From Candidatus Saccharimonadota bacterium (GTDB lineage: Bacteria; Patescibacteriota; Saccharimonadia; Saccharimonadales; Saccharimonadaceae): DNA of 64,000 bases. Position numbers and translations under genes: made by a program. Shown here in pieces: positions 8,127 to 15,981 of the stretch (its first letter is position 1; each line of letters starts with the position of its first letter). The notes below the pieces were generated by a model, which did not search any database, had not been told where the DNA came from, and saw only the letters and a program-made list of their open reading frames with translations. The stretch lies in contig JAUCSD010000001.1 of the NCBI GenBank assembly GCA_030445245.1, positions 874,671-938,670 on the forward strand, read 5' to 3'.

Positions 8127-9137
8127 ATGGGCATCGACAATCACGCACTCGAAGAGTTTATTAAAACTGACCGCGAAGTATTCCGCGCGCAAGCCACGGA
8201 TGCCTTACGACTCTTCACCCCCGACGACCGTGAACTCGCTGCAAGTCTTCAAACAGAACACACCTCAACTGATGACATTTTACGCGCTTGGGCTGAACAG
8301 ATCGAACCGATCCACCAGGATCTTGAACAAAAACGAAGCGACACCCGCTTTAAAAACTCACTTATCAAAGCACTTGGCTTTGGTGACGGCGATGCCGACC
8401 GCGCACTTGATTATCTTATCGATGAGCGCAAACAATCACTCCTCGATGAGGTTCTTGGCAACCTGTATCCGTCTCATGATGGCGAGGTGCCTTTTCAGCG
8501 CCACAATGCTCAAAATTTATTAGCTGGATCAGATACTGACATTAATGACTTCTTTTCACGCTATATTGACTTCAGTCAAGCCATAGATGCGTCTGAGAAA
8601 CACCACGTCCTTTTATGCGACCCGCACAGCTCGTGGCTTGAGCGCCAACGCACAGCACTCCAGATCAATAAAGAGCGCCAACGCACATCTCAAGACGAAG
8701 ATACGCGCCTTGAAGAAATCGAGCACCAGCTCGAGAAAATCGCGCACGATCCTGAGAGCCTTGTTGGACAAATTGTTGCAAAAGAATGGAATTTTATCAC
8801 TATTCTTGATCTGCGCTCAAAGTACCAGAAACATGTCGATGGCTTATCGAAAGATGACCTGAAAAACCCTAACAAACGTCTTAAGTTATTTGAGCGTGTC
8901 ACCCAAAGTTTTCGTGACCGTGAAGCTGAGAAGCTCACCAAGTCCCACGGTACTCAGAGTCTTAAGGCACTGCGTAAGATCAACGAGGACGTCTACGACT
9001 TGCTGCTTGAGATTTTTGACCTTGATGCGACCAAGCGAAACCGATTGCTCCTCGATATTCAGCGACATACTCGTCTCTCCCAAGAACGTGACCTTATCCT
9101 GCTTATTCAACGCAATCGTGAGCAATTCCTCTCTTAG
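8127..9137 (+). CDS. Uncharacterised helical/coiled-coil protein
   Basis: A 336-aa soluble protein rich in charged residues and predicted to be mostly helical. Residues about 180-220 (QRTALQINKERQRTS, EDTRLEEIEHQLEKIAHD) have coiled-coil character, and the C-terminal third is also strongly helical. No enzyme motif, signal peptide or membrane segment is visible, and no family is recognised. The ATG at 8127 follows directly on an extended -10 box, giving a leaderless mRNA. It lies upstream of the membrane protein at 9211, which has its own TATAAC-like box at about 9173. Confidence 0.75.
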   Translation: MGIDNHALEEFIKTDREVFRAQATDALRLFTPDDRELAASLQTEHTSTDDILRAWAEQIEPIHQDLEQKRSDTRFKNSLIKALGFGDGDADRALDYLIDERKQSLLDEVLGNLYPSHDGEVPFQRHNAQNLLAGSDTDINDFFSRYIDFSQAIDASEKHHVLLCDPHSSWLERQRTALQINKERQRTSQDEDTRLEEIEHQLEKIAHDPESLVGQIVAKEWNFITILDLRSKYQKHVDGLSKDDLKNPNKRLKLFERVTQSFRDREAEKLTKSHGTQSLKALRKINEDVYDLLLEIFDLDATKRNRLLLDIQRHTRLSQERDLILLIQRNREQFLS

Positions 9138-9210
9138 GGGGCGATACCTTTGACCATACTAGACCGCTTATGGTATAACTATTACAGAGGTAGGCAAAAA
9201 TAAACATATA

Positions 9211-9927
9211 ATGATAAGTTCTCTCGCCATTATCGCATTCGCAGCTCTGATTCACACCAGCTTTCAGTTGAGTGTTAGCATGCTGACGCTGCTGAGCGGA
9301 CATGCCATTGGAAGTAAGACAGCCCACACAAAACTGATTCGTTTAACCGGTGGTTTTTCACTTGGTGTTGCGGTCATGACCCTGCTGTTACTCACGTTCA
9401 CCGCCTTCTTGTTGCAGCACAGCTTTGGCAATAATGTCCCGCTAATCGCGTGGGCCGTTTGTTGCGGGCTTCTGTTCGGACTCGGCATCGCTGTCTGGAT
9501 TTTTTACTATCGACGCGAAAAGGGAACGAGCCTGTGGCTTCCCCGCACGATGGCACGCTACTTAAGTGATCGCACCAAGGCCACTAAACAAAGCGCTGAG
9601 GCGTTTGGCCTAGGTCTTACCAGTGTCATCGGTGAGCTGCTTTTCATTTTCGCCCCTATTGTCGTGAGTGCGCTGGTCCTCATTCAGCTTCAACCATTTA
9701 TGCAACTCATTGGAATTGCCCTATACACGGCTATTTCCCTTCTCTCACTGCTTATCGTCGGCGGACTTGTTGGCAGTGGTCACAAGCTGAGTCACATTCA
9801 AAAATGGCGCGAAAACAATAAACGCTTCCTCCAGTTTGCCGCAGGTAGCGGCCTCCTCGTTCTTGGCTTCTACGTCTACGTCGAGCAGGTCATGACCGCC
9901 ACCGCCATGGCACACGGAGGTCTGTAA
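9211..9927 (+). CDS. Polytopic membrane protein of unknown function
   Basis: A 238-aa protein with about six membrane helices (residues 4-28, 45-70, 77-100, 130-155, 160-185, 208-228). A basic loop (YYRREKGTSLWLPRTMARYL) lies between helices 3 and 4. The layout, two sets of three helices, recalls LysE/DsbD-type transporters, but no signature is present. It has no CxxC or conserved Pro-Cys, so thiol transfer is unlikely. Its stop overlaps the ATG of the ATP-cone gene (TAATG), so the two are translated together with the oxidoreductase gene at 10222. Confidence 0.7.
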   Translation: MISSLAIIAFAALIHTSFQLSVSMLTLLSGHAIGSKTAHTKLIRLTGGFSLGVAVMTLLLLTFTAFLLQHSFGNNVPLIAWAVCCGLLFGLGIAVWIFYYRREKGTSLWLPRTMARYLSDRTKATKQSAEAFGLGLTSVIGELLFIFAPIVVSALVLIQLQPFMQLIGIALYTAISLLSLLIVGGLVGSGHKLSHIQKWRENNKRFLQFAAGSGLLVLGFYVYVEQVMTATAMAHGGL

Positions 9928-10211
9928 TGGGTAAGGCAATTGATATCATTAAACGTGACGGTCAGCGACCGACCGAACCCTTCCAGCGCGAAAAATTACA
10001 TGCCAGCATTCGTGCAGCCTGCCTCAGCGTTCGGACCCCCGATGGCGAAGCGGAGACAATTGCTGACACTGTCTGCGATGCCGTGATTGTTTGGCTTGAG
10101 ACGAAACCCGAAGTGACCAGTAGCGACCTGCGCCGCAAAGCCACCGAAACATTACATCAACATCATCCTGACGCAGCATATTTATACAAACATCACCGAT
10201 TGGTTATGTAA
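9927..10211 (+). CDS. Stand-alone ATP-cone domain protein
   Basis: A 94-aa protein consisting only of an ATP-cone: IIKRDGQRPTEPFQREKLHASIRAAC at the start, then a helical core, and a C-terminal LHQHHPDAAYLYKHHRLVM like the ATP-cone end of ribonucleotide reductases and NrdR. ATP-cones bind ATP/dATP and work as allosteric switches. Here the domain has no reductase attached and no NrdR zinc ribbon. It is translationally coupled to the membrane protein before it, with an oxidoreductase 10 bp behind, so it may report the nucleotide state to one of them. That role is inference. Confidence 0.8.
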   Translation: MGKAIDIIKRDGQRPTEPFQREKLHASIRAACLSVRTPDGEAETIADTVCDAVIVWLETKPEVTSSDLRRKATETLHQHHPDAAYLYKHHRLVM

Positions 10212-10221
10212 GGAGACCTTA

Positions 10222-11598
10222 ATGGCAAAAAAACACACATTTGATTATGACCTCATTGTTATCGGCAGCGGTGCCGGTGGTAGCGCCGCAGCTACGATTG
10301 CTGCTCGCGAGGGCAAACGCGTCGCTATTATCGAGGCCGGCGTCTTTGGCGGTGAATCCCCTAACTGGGGAGACGTACCGACAAAAGCCCTGCTTCACGC
10401 CGCACAACTCTACGACGAGGCGAAGCACGGCGCTCGCTTTGGTATTCGCTCTTCAATGATGGGATATAACTACCCTTCCCTTCATGCCTGGAAAGACCTT
10501 ACGATCAAGCGCACCGGTGCTGGCGGCAATCGACAGTACTACGAAAATGAAGGTATTAGCGCCTTTAGCGGCATCGCCCACTTTCTAAGCCCCAATGAGA
10601 TCAGCGTCAGCCGTCGTCACCTGTCCGGAGAAAACTTCCTTATCGCTACTGGTTCACATATTGAAGCACCCGATATTCCAGGTCTAGAAAACGTAAAATA
10701 CCTAACACCACGGACATTACTTGAAGCGACGCGACTCCCAAAAAGTCTGTTTATCATCGGGGGCAGCACGGTTGGCGTCGAGCTTGGGCAACTGATGGCT
10801 ATCTTTGGAACAAAAGTATACATTGCTGAGATCGCCAGTCGGCTGTTGCCACATGAAGACGAGGAAGCGGGCGTCCTCATGGAACGTCTACTTAAAGAGC
10901 AAAAGGGCGTCACATCCCTGACGCAGACCCGTATTCTCTCCGTCGTCAAAGATGGAGTTGGTAAACGTATCACCTTTAACCGTGGTGGCGTTGAAAAATC
11001 ACTTCATGTTGACGAAGTTCTTATCGCCACGGGCCGCGTCCCGACCGTTGATCTTGGCCTGGAAAACGCCAGCGTAAACTACACGCCAAAAGGGGTTGAG
11101 GTCGACGAATACCTTCAAACAAGCGCCAAGCACATCTACGCCGCTGGCGATGTACTCGGTCATGGTAGCCCGACGCACACCGCACTGCTTGAAAGCCGCA
11201 TTACCGCTAATAATATTCTTAACCCGAAATCACGCATCTCACCTGACTATACCGCGACGCCTCGCGTAACATTCTCCTACCCGGGCATCGCCTCAGTGGG
11301 GCTATCCGAAGATGACTGCTTGAAGCGTGACCTACGGATCAATAAAGCCATTGCTCCTCTTAATATCGTCACTCGGAGCAATACTTCCGACTTCCGCGAT
11401 GGATTCGTAAAGATTATTACCGACAAGCATGGCGTTATCCTTGGTGCCACCGTCGTGGCCCCTCACGCAAGTGAGATCATCCACGAACTCGTTCTGGCCG
11501 TAAAACATAAGCTTACCGCGGCTGATGTCGCGAGCACTCCCCACGCCTTCTTAAGCTGGAGTGAAGCGGTACGCGTCGCCGCGGCTAAACTTAGCTAG
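10222..11598 (+). CDS. Pyridine nucleotide-disulfide oxidoreductase family flavoprotein lacking the redox cysteines
   Basis: A 458-aa protein of the dihydrolipoamide dehydrogenase/mercuric reductase family. The FAD-binding GxGxxG is IGSGAGGSAAA (residues 13-23), the NAD-binding motif is IIGGSTVGVELG (about 178-189), the second FAD motif is YAAGDVLG (about 309), and the dimerisation domain follows (residues 335-458, PHAFLSWSEAV). The usual CxxxxC redox pair is missing: the segment reads GGESPNWGDVPTKALL, with Ser and Asp where Cys are expected. It should therefore bind FAD and NAD(P)H but cannot run the classic dithiol cycle. A ribosome site AAGGAG lies upstream. Probable operon with 9211 and 9927. 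Confidence 0.85.
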   Translation: MAKKHTFDYDLIVIGSGAGGSAAATIAAREGKRVAIIEAGVFGGESPNWGDVPTKALLHAAQLYDEAKHGARFGIRSSMMGYNYPSLHAWKDLTIKRTGAGGNRQYYENEGISAFSGIAHFLSPNEISVSRRHLSGENFLIATGSHIEAPDIPGLENVKYLTPRTLLEATRLPKSLFIIGGSTVGVELGQLMAIFGTKVYIAEIASRLLPHEDEEAGVLMERLLKEQKGVTSLTQTRILSVVKDGVGKRITFNRGGVEKSLHVDEVLIATGRVPTVDLGLENASVNYTPKGVEVDEYLQTSAKHIYAAGDVLGHGSPTHTALLESRITANNILNPKSRISPDYTATPRVTFSYPGIASVGLSEDDCLKRDLRINKAIAPLNIVTRSNTSDFRDGFVKIITDKHGVILGATVVAPHASEIIHELVLAVKHKLTAADVASTPHAFLSWSEAVRVAAAKLS

Positions 11599-11633
11599 CT
11601 CCCGCCTTCTCTCTTGTAATCAGTAACCATATC

Positions 11634-11642
11634 TGTTATTAT
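11634..11642 (+). promoter_or_regulatory. Extended -10 box of the initiator tRNA gene
   Basis: TGTTATTAT, of the TGnTATNNT type, ending 11 nt before the mature tRNA 5' end. Confidence 0.45.
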
Positions 11643-11653
11643 TGAGAACGTAT

Positions 11654-11731
11654 CGCGGGGTGGAGCAGTCTGGTCAGCTCGGATGGCTCATAACCATCAG
11701 GTCGTAGGTTCGAATCCTACCCCCGCAACCA
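11654..11731 (+). tRNA. Initiator tRNA-fMet (CAT)
   Basis: A complete cloverleaf of 78 nt with encoded CCA. The acceptor CGCGGGG pairs with CCCCGCA, leaving the C1/A72 mismatch typical of bacterial initiators, and the D arm is the initiator-like GAGCAGTCTGGTCAGCTC. The anticodon arm is GATGG-CTCATAA-CCATC. Positions 30:40 and 31:39 are G:C, but 29:41 is U:A, so only two of the three conserved G:C pairs remain. Confidence 0.95.
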
Positions 11732-11747
11732 AGATTATATAATAGAT

Positions 11748-11779
11748 AGAGACTCGTTTTTATGCGAGTCTCTATTTTG
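11748..11779 (+). terminator. Terminator of the tRNA-fMet gene
   Basis: AGAGACTCG pairs with CGAGTCTCT across an 8-nt loop, followed by ATTTTGTTG. Confidence 0.7.
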
Positions 11780-11864
11780 TTGTTGCCTCAGTTATGTCGA
11801 TTCGAATCCCGCCTGATGTTATTGATTAGTGCACTCTCTCACGCTACTCTCATCTAGGTATCTC

Positions 11865-11870
11865 TAAAAT
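11865..11870 (+). promoter_or_regulatory. -10 box, leaderless start of the DUF347 gene
   Basis: TAAAAT lies 7 nt before the ATG at 11878, with no ribosome site between them. Confidence 0.45.
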
Positions 11871-11877
11871 TGTAGAT

Positions 11878-12681
11878 ATGACCGACGTAAAAAAACTCCT
11901 GAACAAAGTTCCTGAAATCACAATCTATTTCTGGATTATCAAAATCCTCTGTACAACCGTTGGTGAAACAGCCGCCGACTACCTTAATATGGCTCTTGGC
12001 TTTGGGCTGACCAATACAACCTACGTGATGGGCGCGATTTTGATAGCCTTTTTGGTAGCACAGTTCCGAATGAAAAAATATAACCCATCGAACTACTGGA
12101 TGGTCGTGGTCTTATTGAGCGTAGTTGGGACACTTATCACCGATAATCTTTCAGATAATCTAGGAGTCCCATTGATAACGAGCACCATCGGCTTCTCGAT
12201 TGCACTCGCAATAACATTTTTCATCTGGTATAAGTCAGAGAAGACACTATCCATCCATAGCATTAGAACGTCGAGGCGAGAGTCGTTCTACTGGCTGGCA
12301 ATTCTATTCACCTTTGCACTTGGAACTGCTGGTGGTGATCTTGTTGCAGAAAAATTCGCCATTGGTTACTTCCCGTCGGCGCTTATCTTTGCAGGGATTA
12401 TTGCCGCAATTACATTTGCACACTACAAACTCAAGCTTAATGCTGTACTTGCGTTCTGGCTGGCATATATTTTGACACGACCACTGGGTGCATCTATTGG
12501 CGACTTTATGTCCCAGGCAACAAGTGATGGGGGTTTGAATCTGGGAACTATCGGGACTAGCGTAATATTCCTGACAGCAATTGCCTGTTTAGTGATTTAT
12601 ATCTCGTTCAGTAGAGTTGATTCACCAGGACCGTTGAAGCCTGAGATGGTTGCTGTGGATGAAGAAGATGACATGGTTTAG
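11878..12681 (+). CDS. DUF347/COG4705-type membrane protein (first paralogue)
   Basis: A 267-aa integral membrane protein with about eight helices arranged as an internal duplication. The family signature is FWIIKILCTTVGETAADYL near the N-terminus, with a second copy TFALGTAGGDLVAEKF around residues 140-160. TRPLGASIGDFMSQ lies near the end. The function of the family is not established; a transport role has been proposed for such repeats. The protein at 15198 is a clear paralogue with the same landmarks. The two bracket the response regulator/kinase pair, suggesting common control. The gene after it starts inside its last codons. Confidence 0.75.
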   Translation: MTDVKKLLNKVPEITIYFWIIKILCTTVGETAADYLNMALGFGLTNTTYVMGAILIAFLVAQFRMKKYNPSNYWMVVVLLSVVGTLITDNLSDNLGVPLITSTIGFSIALAITFFIWYKSEKTLSIHSIRTSRRESFYWLAILFTFALGTAGGDLVAEKFAIGYFPSALIFAGIIAAITFAHYKLKLNAVLAFWLAYILTRPLGASIGDFMSQATSDGGLNLGTIGTSVIFLTAIACLVIYISFSRVDSPGPLKPEMVAVDEEDDMV

Positions 12682-13171
12682 ACCACACTCGCTACTCGAT
12701 ACGTTTTTCGAGGGCGGGCTTATTATCAAGGGTCTGACTGGTATTGTGGAATTCATTAGTGCGATTATTCTCATTGCCGTTCCAGAAAGCCTGGCAAACT
12801 CCATCGCGACTAGCGCTGTAAGCATCTTGCCCAATGGATTTATCACTACTACGATCCTCAATTCTGAACATTCTTTGTGGACGGGTCAGCATACGTTTGC
12901 CATTGCATTTCTCCTTGTCCATGCTGGCGTGAAATTCGTGATTGTCATTGGGCTGCTCAGAAACCATCGTTGGGCCTACCCATTTTCTATTGTCACGTTA
13001 GCTGCCATGATCGCCTATCAGACTTACGATATTGCGCACAAATTTAGCATCCTGATGGTCATTATCACAATATTCGATGTGTTTATTATTTGGCTTGTCT
13101 ATCGTGAATACAAAAAGCTTCCGTCGGGATCAACGGAAGCTTTAGTGGTTGATGAGGCTACAACAACCTAG
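12668..13171 (+). CDS. DUF2127-like membrane protein
   Basis: A 167-aa protein with four membrane helices. LLDTFFEGGLIIKGLTGIVEF near the N-terminus fits the DUF2127 pattern (D-x-x-F-E...KG), a family of small membrane proteins of unknown function. The ATG at 12668 follows a purine stretch GAAGAAG; an ATG at 12659 is an alternative. It overlaps the 3' end of the DUF347 gene by 14 bp, so it is co-translated. It converges on the small exported protein at 13168, their stop codons overlapping. Confidence 0.65.
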   Translation: MTWFRPHSLLDTFFEGGLIIKGLTGIVEFISAIILIAVPESLANSIATSAVSILPNGFITTTILNSEHSLWTGQHTFAIAFLLVHAGVKFVIVIGLLRNHRWAYPFSIVTLAAMIAYQTYDIAHKFSILMVIITIFDVFIIWLVYREYKKLPSGSTEALVVDEATTT

Positions 13172-13401
13172 TTAGCGCTAGGTGATTTTGTTGGCGTACC
13201 GTCATCATTTGTTTCACCATCTTGATGATTGTCGGTAGCCTTTGTTGCATCGTCGGGTGTCTCCTTGTCGGTATCCTTTTGGCTTTGGGATACGGATGGA
13301 GCACTCTGGGCATTTGCAAACATTGCAAACCCGACAGTACCAACACCGATAGCGAGAGCGGCCGACAGGAACGTGGCCTTCATATTTTGTAATACTTTCA
13401 T
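13168..13401 (-). CDS. Small exported acidic protein
   Basis: A 77-aa protein: signal peptide (FLSAALAIGVGTVGFAMFANA, cut after ANA) and then a 47-residue Asp/Thr/Lys-rich, probably disordered tail (KDTDKETPDDATKA). There is no lipobox cysteine and no fold signature. A strong AAAGGAG site precedes the ATG. It is divergent from the response regulator gene, so it may belong to the envelope-stress regulon suggested by the neighbours. Confidence 0.65.
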   Translation of the reverse strand: MKVLQNMKATFLSAALAIGVGTVGFAMFANAQSAPSVSQSQKDTDKETPDDATKATDNHQDGETNDDGTPTKSPSAN

Positions 13402-13508
13402 AACAATTCTCCTTTCATGTTGTTATAGGTCAATCATAGCGACATGCGAGTGGGATAGACGTGAGTGGATACTACTCTATTCTCATGTTCGTATCACGAA
13501 GAAACCCC

Positions 13509-13514
13509 TATACT
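13509..13514 (+). promoter_or_regulatory. -10 box of the two-component operon
   Basis: TATACT ends 6 nt before the ATG at 13521, indicating a leaderless mRNA and fixing the start. The frame extends 20 codons upstream, but those codons would cover the promoter. Confidence 0.55.
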
Positions 13515-13520
13515 AGAATC

Positions 13521-14204
13521 ATGCAGATACTCCTTGCTGAAGATAATCAAAAACTTGCACGACTAACGAAACAATCACTAGTTGAAGATGGTTTTGTTGT
13601 TGATATTGCTAGGGATGGCGATGAAGCTGTTGATAAGTTCGATATAAACGAATATGATCTCGTCATTCTCGATGTCCTGATGCCACAGCAAAGTGGTTTT
13701 GACGTAGCAAAACAGATTCGTGAAACCGATACGACGATTCCGATACTAATGCTTACAGCACTGGGTGAGATTGATGATAAGGTAAAAGGCTTCCATTCAG
13801 GAGCCGACGATTATTTAGTAAAACCATTTTCTTTCGAAGAGTTAACACTTCGCGTAAAATCACTTATTCGGCGGGGTAAACGTGCAGATCCAGTGGTTTT
13901 GCACGCAGGAAAGTTATCATTCGATACAAATAAACAACTTGGCGTATACGATGGTAAGCAATTGGTTCTTACAGCAAAGGAAGTTGGCTTACTTCACTAC
14001 CTCCTCGTCAACAAAGGGAGGGTTGTACCAAAGACAGAATTAATTGAACATGTATGGGATATGAACTATGACGGAATGTCGAACGTCGTTGAGACCTACG
14101 TGCGATACCTTCGCAAGAAGCTACGTGAATGTGGGGCTTCTGACGATTTCATAAAAACTATCCGCAATCTTGGCTATGTGATCGAGGAGCAAAATGTATC
14201 GTAA
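13521..14204 (+). CDS. OmpR/PhoB-family response regulator
   Basis: A 227-aa DNA-binding regulator. The receiver domain (residues 1-115) has the acidic pair in LLAEDNQKL, the phospho-acceptor Asp in VILDVLMP, the conserved Thr/Ser in MLTALG and the Lys in VKPFSFEEL. The winged-helix effector domain (about 130-225) has the OmpR-type LTAKEVGLLHYLL, NVVETYVRYLRKKL and IRNLGYVI. It is controlled by phosphorylation from the kinase at 14194, whose start lies 11 bp inside this gene. Targets are unknown; the flanking DUF347 genes are candidates. Confidence 0.93.
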   Translation: MQILLAEDNQKLARLTKQSLVEDGFVVDIARDGDEAVDKFDINEYDLVILDVLMPQQSGFDVAKQIRETDTTIPILMLTALGEIDDKVKGFHSGADDYLVKPFSFEELTLRVKSLIRRGKRADPVVLHAGKLSFDTNKQLGVYDGKQLVLTAKEVGLLHYLLVNKGRVVPKTELIEHVWDMNYDGMSNVVETYVRYLRKKLRECGASDDFIKTIRNLGYVIEEQNVS

Positions 14205-15192
14205 AACAGTTACTCGCTTAGCGTTACAGTACTCGCTGCTGATTCTGGCAGTTCTGGCGTTATTTAGTGTGGGACTCTATTGGTGGGTTGATAATATGTT
14301 TGACACACAATACATCCAAGAAGTTCAAAACCGTCTCGGAAGTAACGATGATCTTGCCGTGACCGCACAGCAACAACGAACCGTCACAGCAGCAGCAGAA
14401 GTGGCGGTAGAACAATTCCGTACCGTATTACTTGTAGCTGACGTTGTATTTATGATTGTCGTACCATTTGCGTCTTATACGATTGCGAGACGGTCGCTGA
14501 GGCCGCTTGTTGCTGCGAACGAGGCACAGAAGCGGTTTATATCAAACGCATCACACGAACTACGCACGCCACTCGCAGTCATGAGCGGTGAATTCGAACT
14601 TGCGCTAAAAAGTGAACGCGACAACGATTACTACAGAAAAACTATCGTTTCGACAAAAGAAGAGTTAGAAAGACTGAATCACATGACAAATCAGCTCCTG
14701 GAACTTCAGAGAATCGAAAACAACATGTCGAAGACATCTCTGAACACGAAAGCTATCCTCGTTAACGAACTGTTGAGTGAAAGTATTTCTCGTAATACAA
14801 AGGTAGCAAAAGACGCTGGCCATACACTTGCATTCCGATCTGATATCACTAACGGCCATATAGTTGTGAATGCTGGTCTTATTCTTACTGCTCTGGACAA
14901 TCTTATATCAAACGCCCTAAAGTACTCGAAATCTAAATCTGTTGTGATCATCGGTGTTGAAGTGAAAAACAAAACCATTGTTGTTTTTGTGGAGAATCAA
15001 CCAAAAGTGGAAATGAGTGAGTTGGAAGAAAAACACGTCTTTGAACGATTCTTCCAGCCAAAAGAAGAGCAAGGAAAGAACGGTTTTGGACTCGGTCTGG
15101 CAATAGTAAAAGCAATAATGGATGCACACAGAGGGACGGTGAATGTTACGACCAGTACTGACAAAATACGCTTCTCTCTTGATTTCAAATAA
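14194..15192 (+). CDS. Membrane sensor histidine kinase
   Basis: A 332-aa kinase. Two membrane helices (about 10-32 and 85-110) enclose a short extracellular loop of roughly 50 residues. The H-box is FISNASHELRTPLAVMSGE, the N-box LDNLISNALKYS, and the G-boxes are FGLGLAIVKAIMDAH; the expected D-x-G box is replaced by FVENQPKV. This last point means the first ATP-lid motif is atypical. No complete HAMP domain is seen between the second helix and the H-box. Works with the regulator before it. Confidence 0.9.
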   Translation: MYRKTVTRLALQYSLLILAVLALFSVGLYWWVDNMFDTQYIQEVQNRLGSNDDLAVTAQQQRTVTAAAEVAVEQFRTVLLVADVVFMIVVPFASYTIARRSLRPLVAANEAQKRFISNASHELRTPLAVMSGEFELALKSERDNDYYRKTIVSTKEELERLNHMTNQLLELQRIENNMSKTSLNTKAILVNELLSESISRNTKVAKDAGHTLAFRSDITNGHIVVNAGLILTALDNLISNALKYSKSKSVVIIGVEVKNKTIVVFVENQPKVEMSELEEKHVFERFFQPKEEQGKNGFGLGLAIVKAIMDAHRGTVNVTTSTDKIRFSLDFK

Positions 15193-15197
15193 GGATC

Positions 15198-15956
15198 ATG
15201 ATGACAGAAACGAATAACCGCACGGCGTGGCAAATACTAACGAAAGTACCGAAGTTAACGGTTTATTTTTGGATCATAAAAATAATCACTACCGCACTGG
15301 GCGAGTCAACATCAGATTTCCTCGTGAACACCATCAGCCCTTACATTGCGGTAGTCATTGGTTTTGTTATTCTATGCGTGACCCTCGCATGGCAGTTCAA
15401 GACTAGACGTTATGAACCAGCGGCCTATTGGCTGGCGGCATTGGGAGTAAGCGTGGCGGGAACAATGGGGGCAGATGTTGTTCACGTAGGTTTTGGCGTA
15501 CCATACGCGTTATCAGCATCATTCTATGCCATTGCTTTGGCATTAGTATTTGTACTTTGGCATAGATCAGAAGGAACACTGAGCATACATAGTGTCTACA
15601 CGCGTAAAAGAGAAGTTTTTTACTGGGCTGCAGTACTACTCACCTTTGCCCTTGGTACTGCTACTGGTGATCTGACAGCCTTTACGCTCCATCTAGGATT
15701 CTTTGATTCGGCCATCATCTTTATTCTTCTGTTTTGCATCCCATGCTTCATGTACTGGGGACTGAAGGTGAATGGAATATTGACGTTTTGGTTTGCCTAT
15801 ATACTCACACGACCTATCGGAGCATCTTTCGCAGATTGGTTCGGTAAATCTACGGCAGCGGGAGGACTAGGTTTCGGTAATCTCATAGTTTCATTTATTC
15901 TTGGGCTACTACTGATTTTCTTTGTGACGTTATTATATAAAAAAACGAGCATCTGA
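15198..15956 (+). CDS. DUF347/COG4705-type membrane protein (second paralogue)
   Basis: A 252-aa multi-helix membrane protein paralogous to 11878: VYFWIIKIITTALGESTSDF at the start, FALGTATGDLTAF in the second half, and TRPIGASFADWFG near the end. It follows the kinase gene by 5 bp behind AAGGA and so belongs to the two-component operon, unlike the first paralogue, which lies upstream with its own promoter. The family function is unknown. A kinase-coupled transporter or sensor partner is a reasonable inference. Confidence 0.75.
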   Translation: MMTETNNRTAWQILTKVPKLTVYFWIIKIITTALGESTSDFLVNTISPYIAVVIGFVILCVTLAWQFKTRRYEPAAYWLAALGVSVAGTMGADVVHVGFGVPYALSASFYAIALALVFVLWHRSEGTLSIHSVYTRKREVFYWAAVLLTFALGTATGDLTAFTLHLGFFDSAIIFILLFCIPCFMYWGLKVNGILTFWFAYILTRPIGASFADWFGKSTAAGGLGFGNLIVSFILGLLLIFFVTLLYKKTSI

Positions 15957-15972
15957 CTCGTTCTTTTTTGTT
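15944..15972. terminator. Bidirectional terminator overlapping the DUF347 stop
   Basis: AACGAG pairs with CTCGTT, with T6 to the right and A-rich sequence to the left. It serves this operon and the convergent gene at 15982. Confidence 0.7.
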
Positions 15973-15981
15973 ACGAAGAGG

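Noticed and set aside
11799-11822. T-arm-like sequence after the initiator tRNA
   Set aside because: GATTCGAATCCCGC resembles a tRNA T loop, but no acceptor, D or anticodon arm accompanies it.
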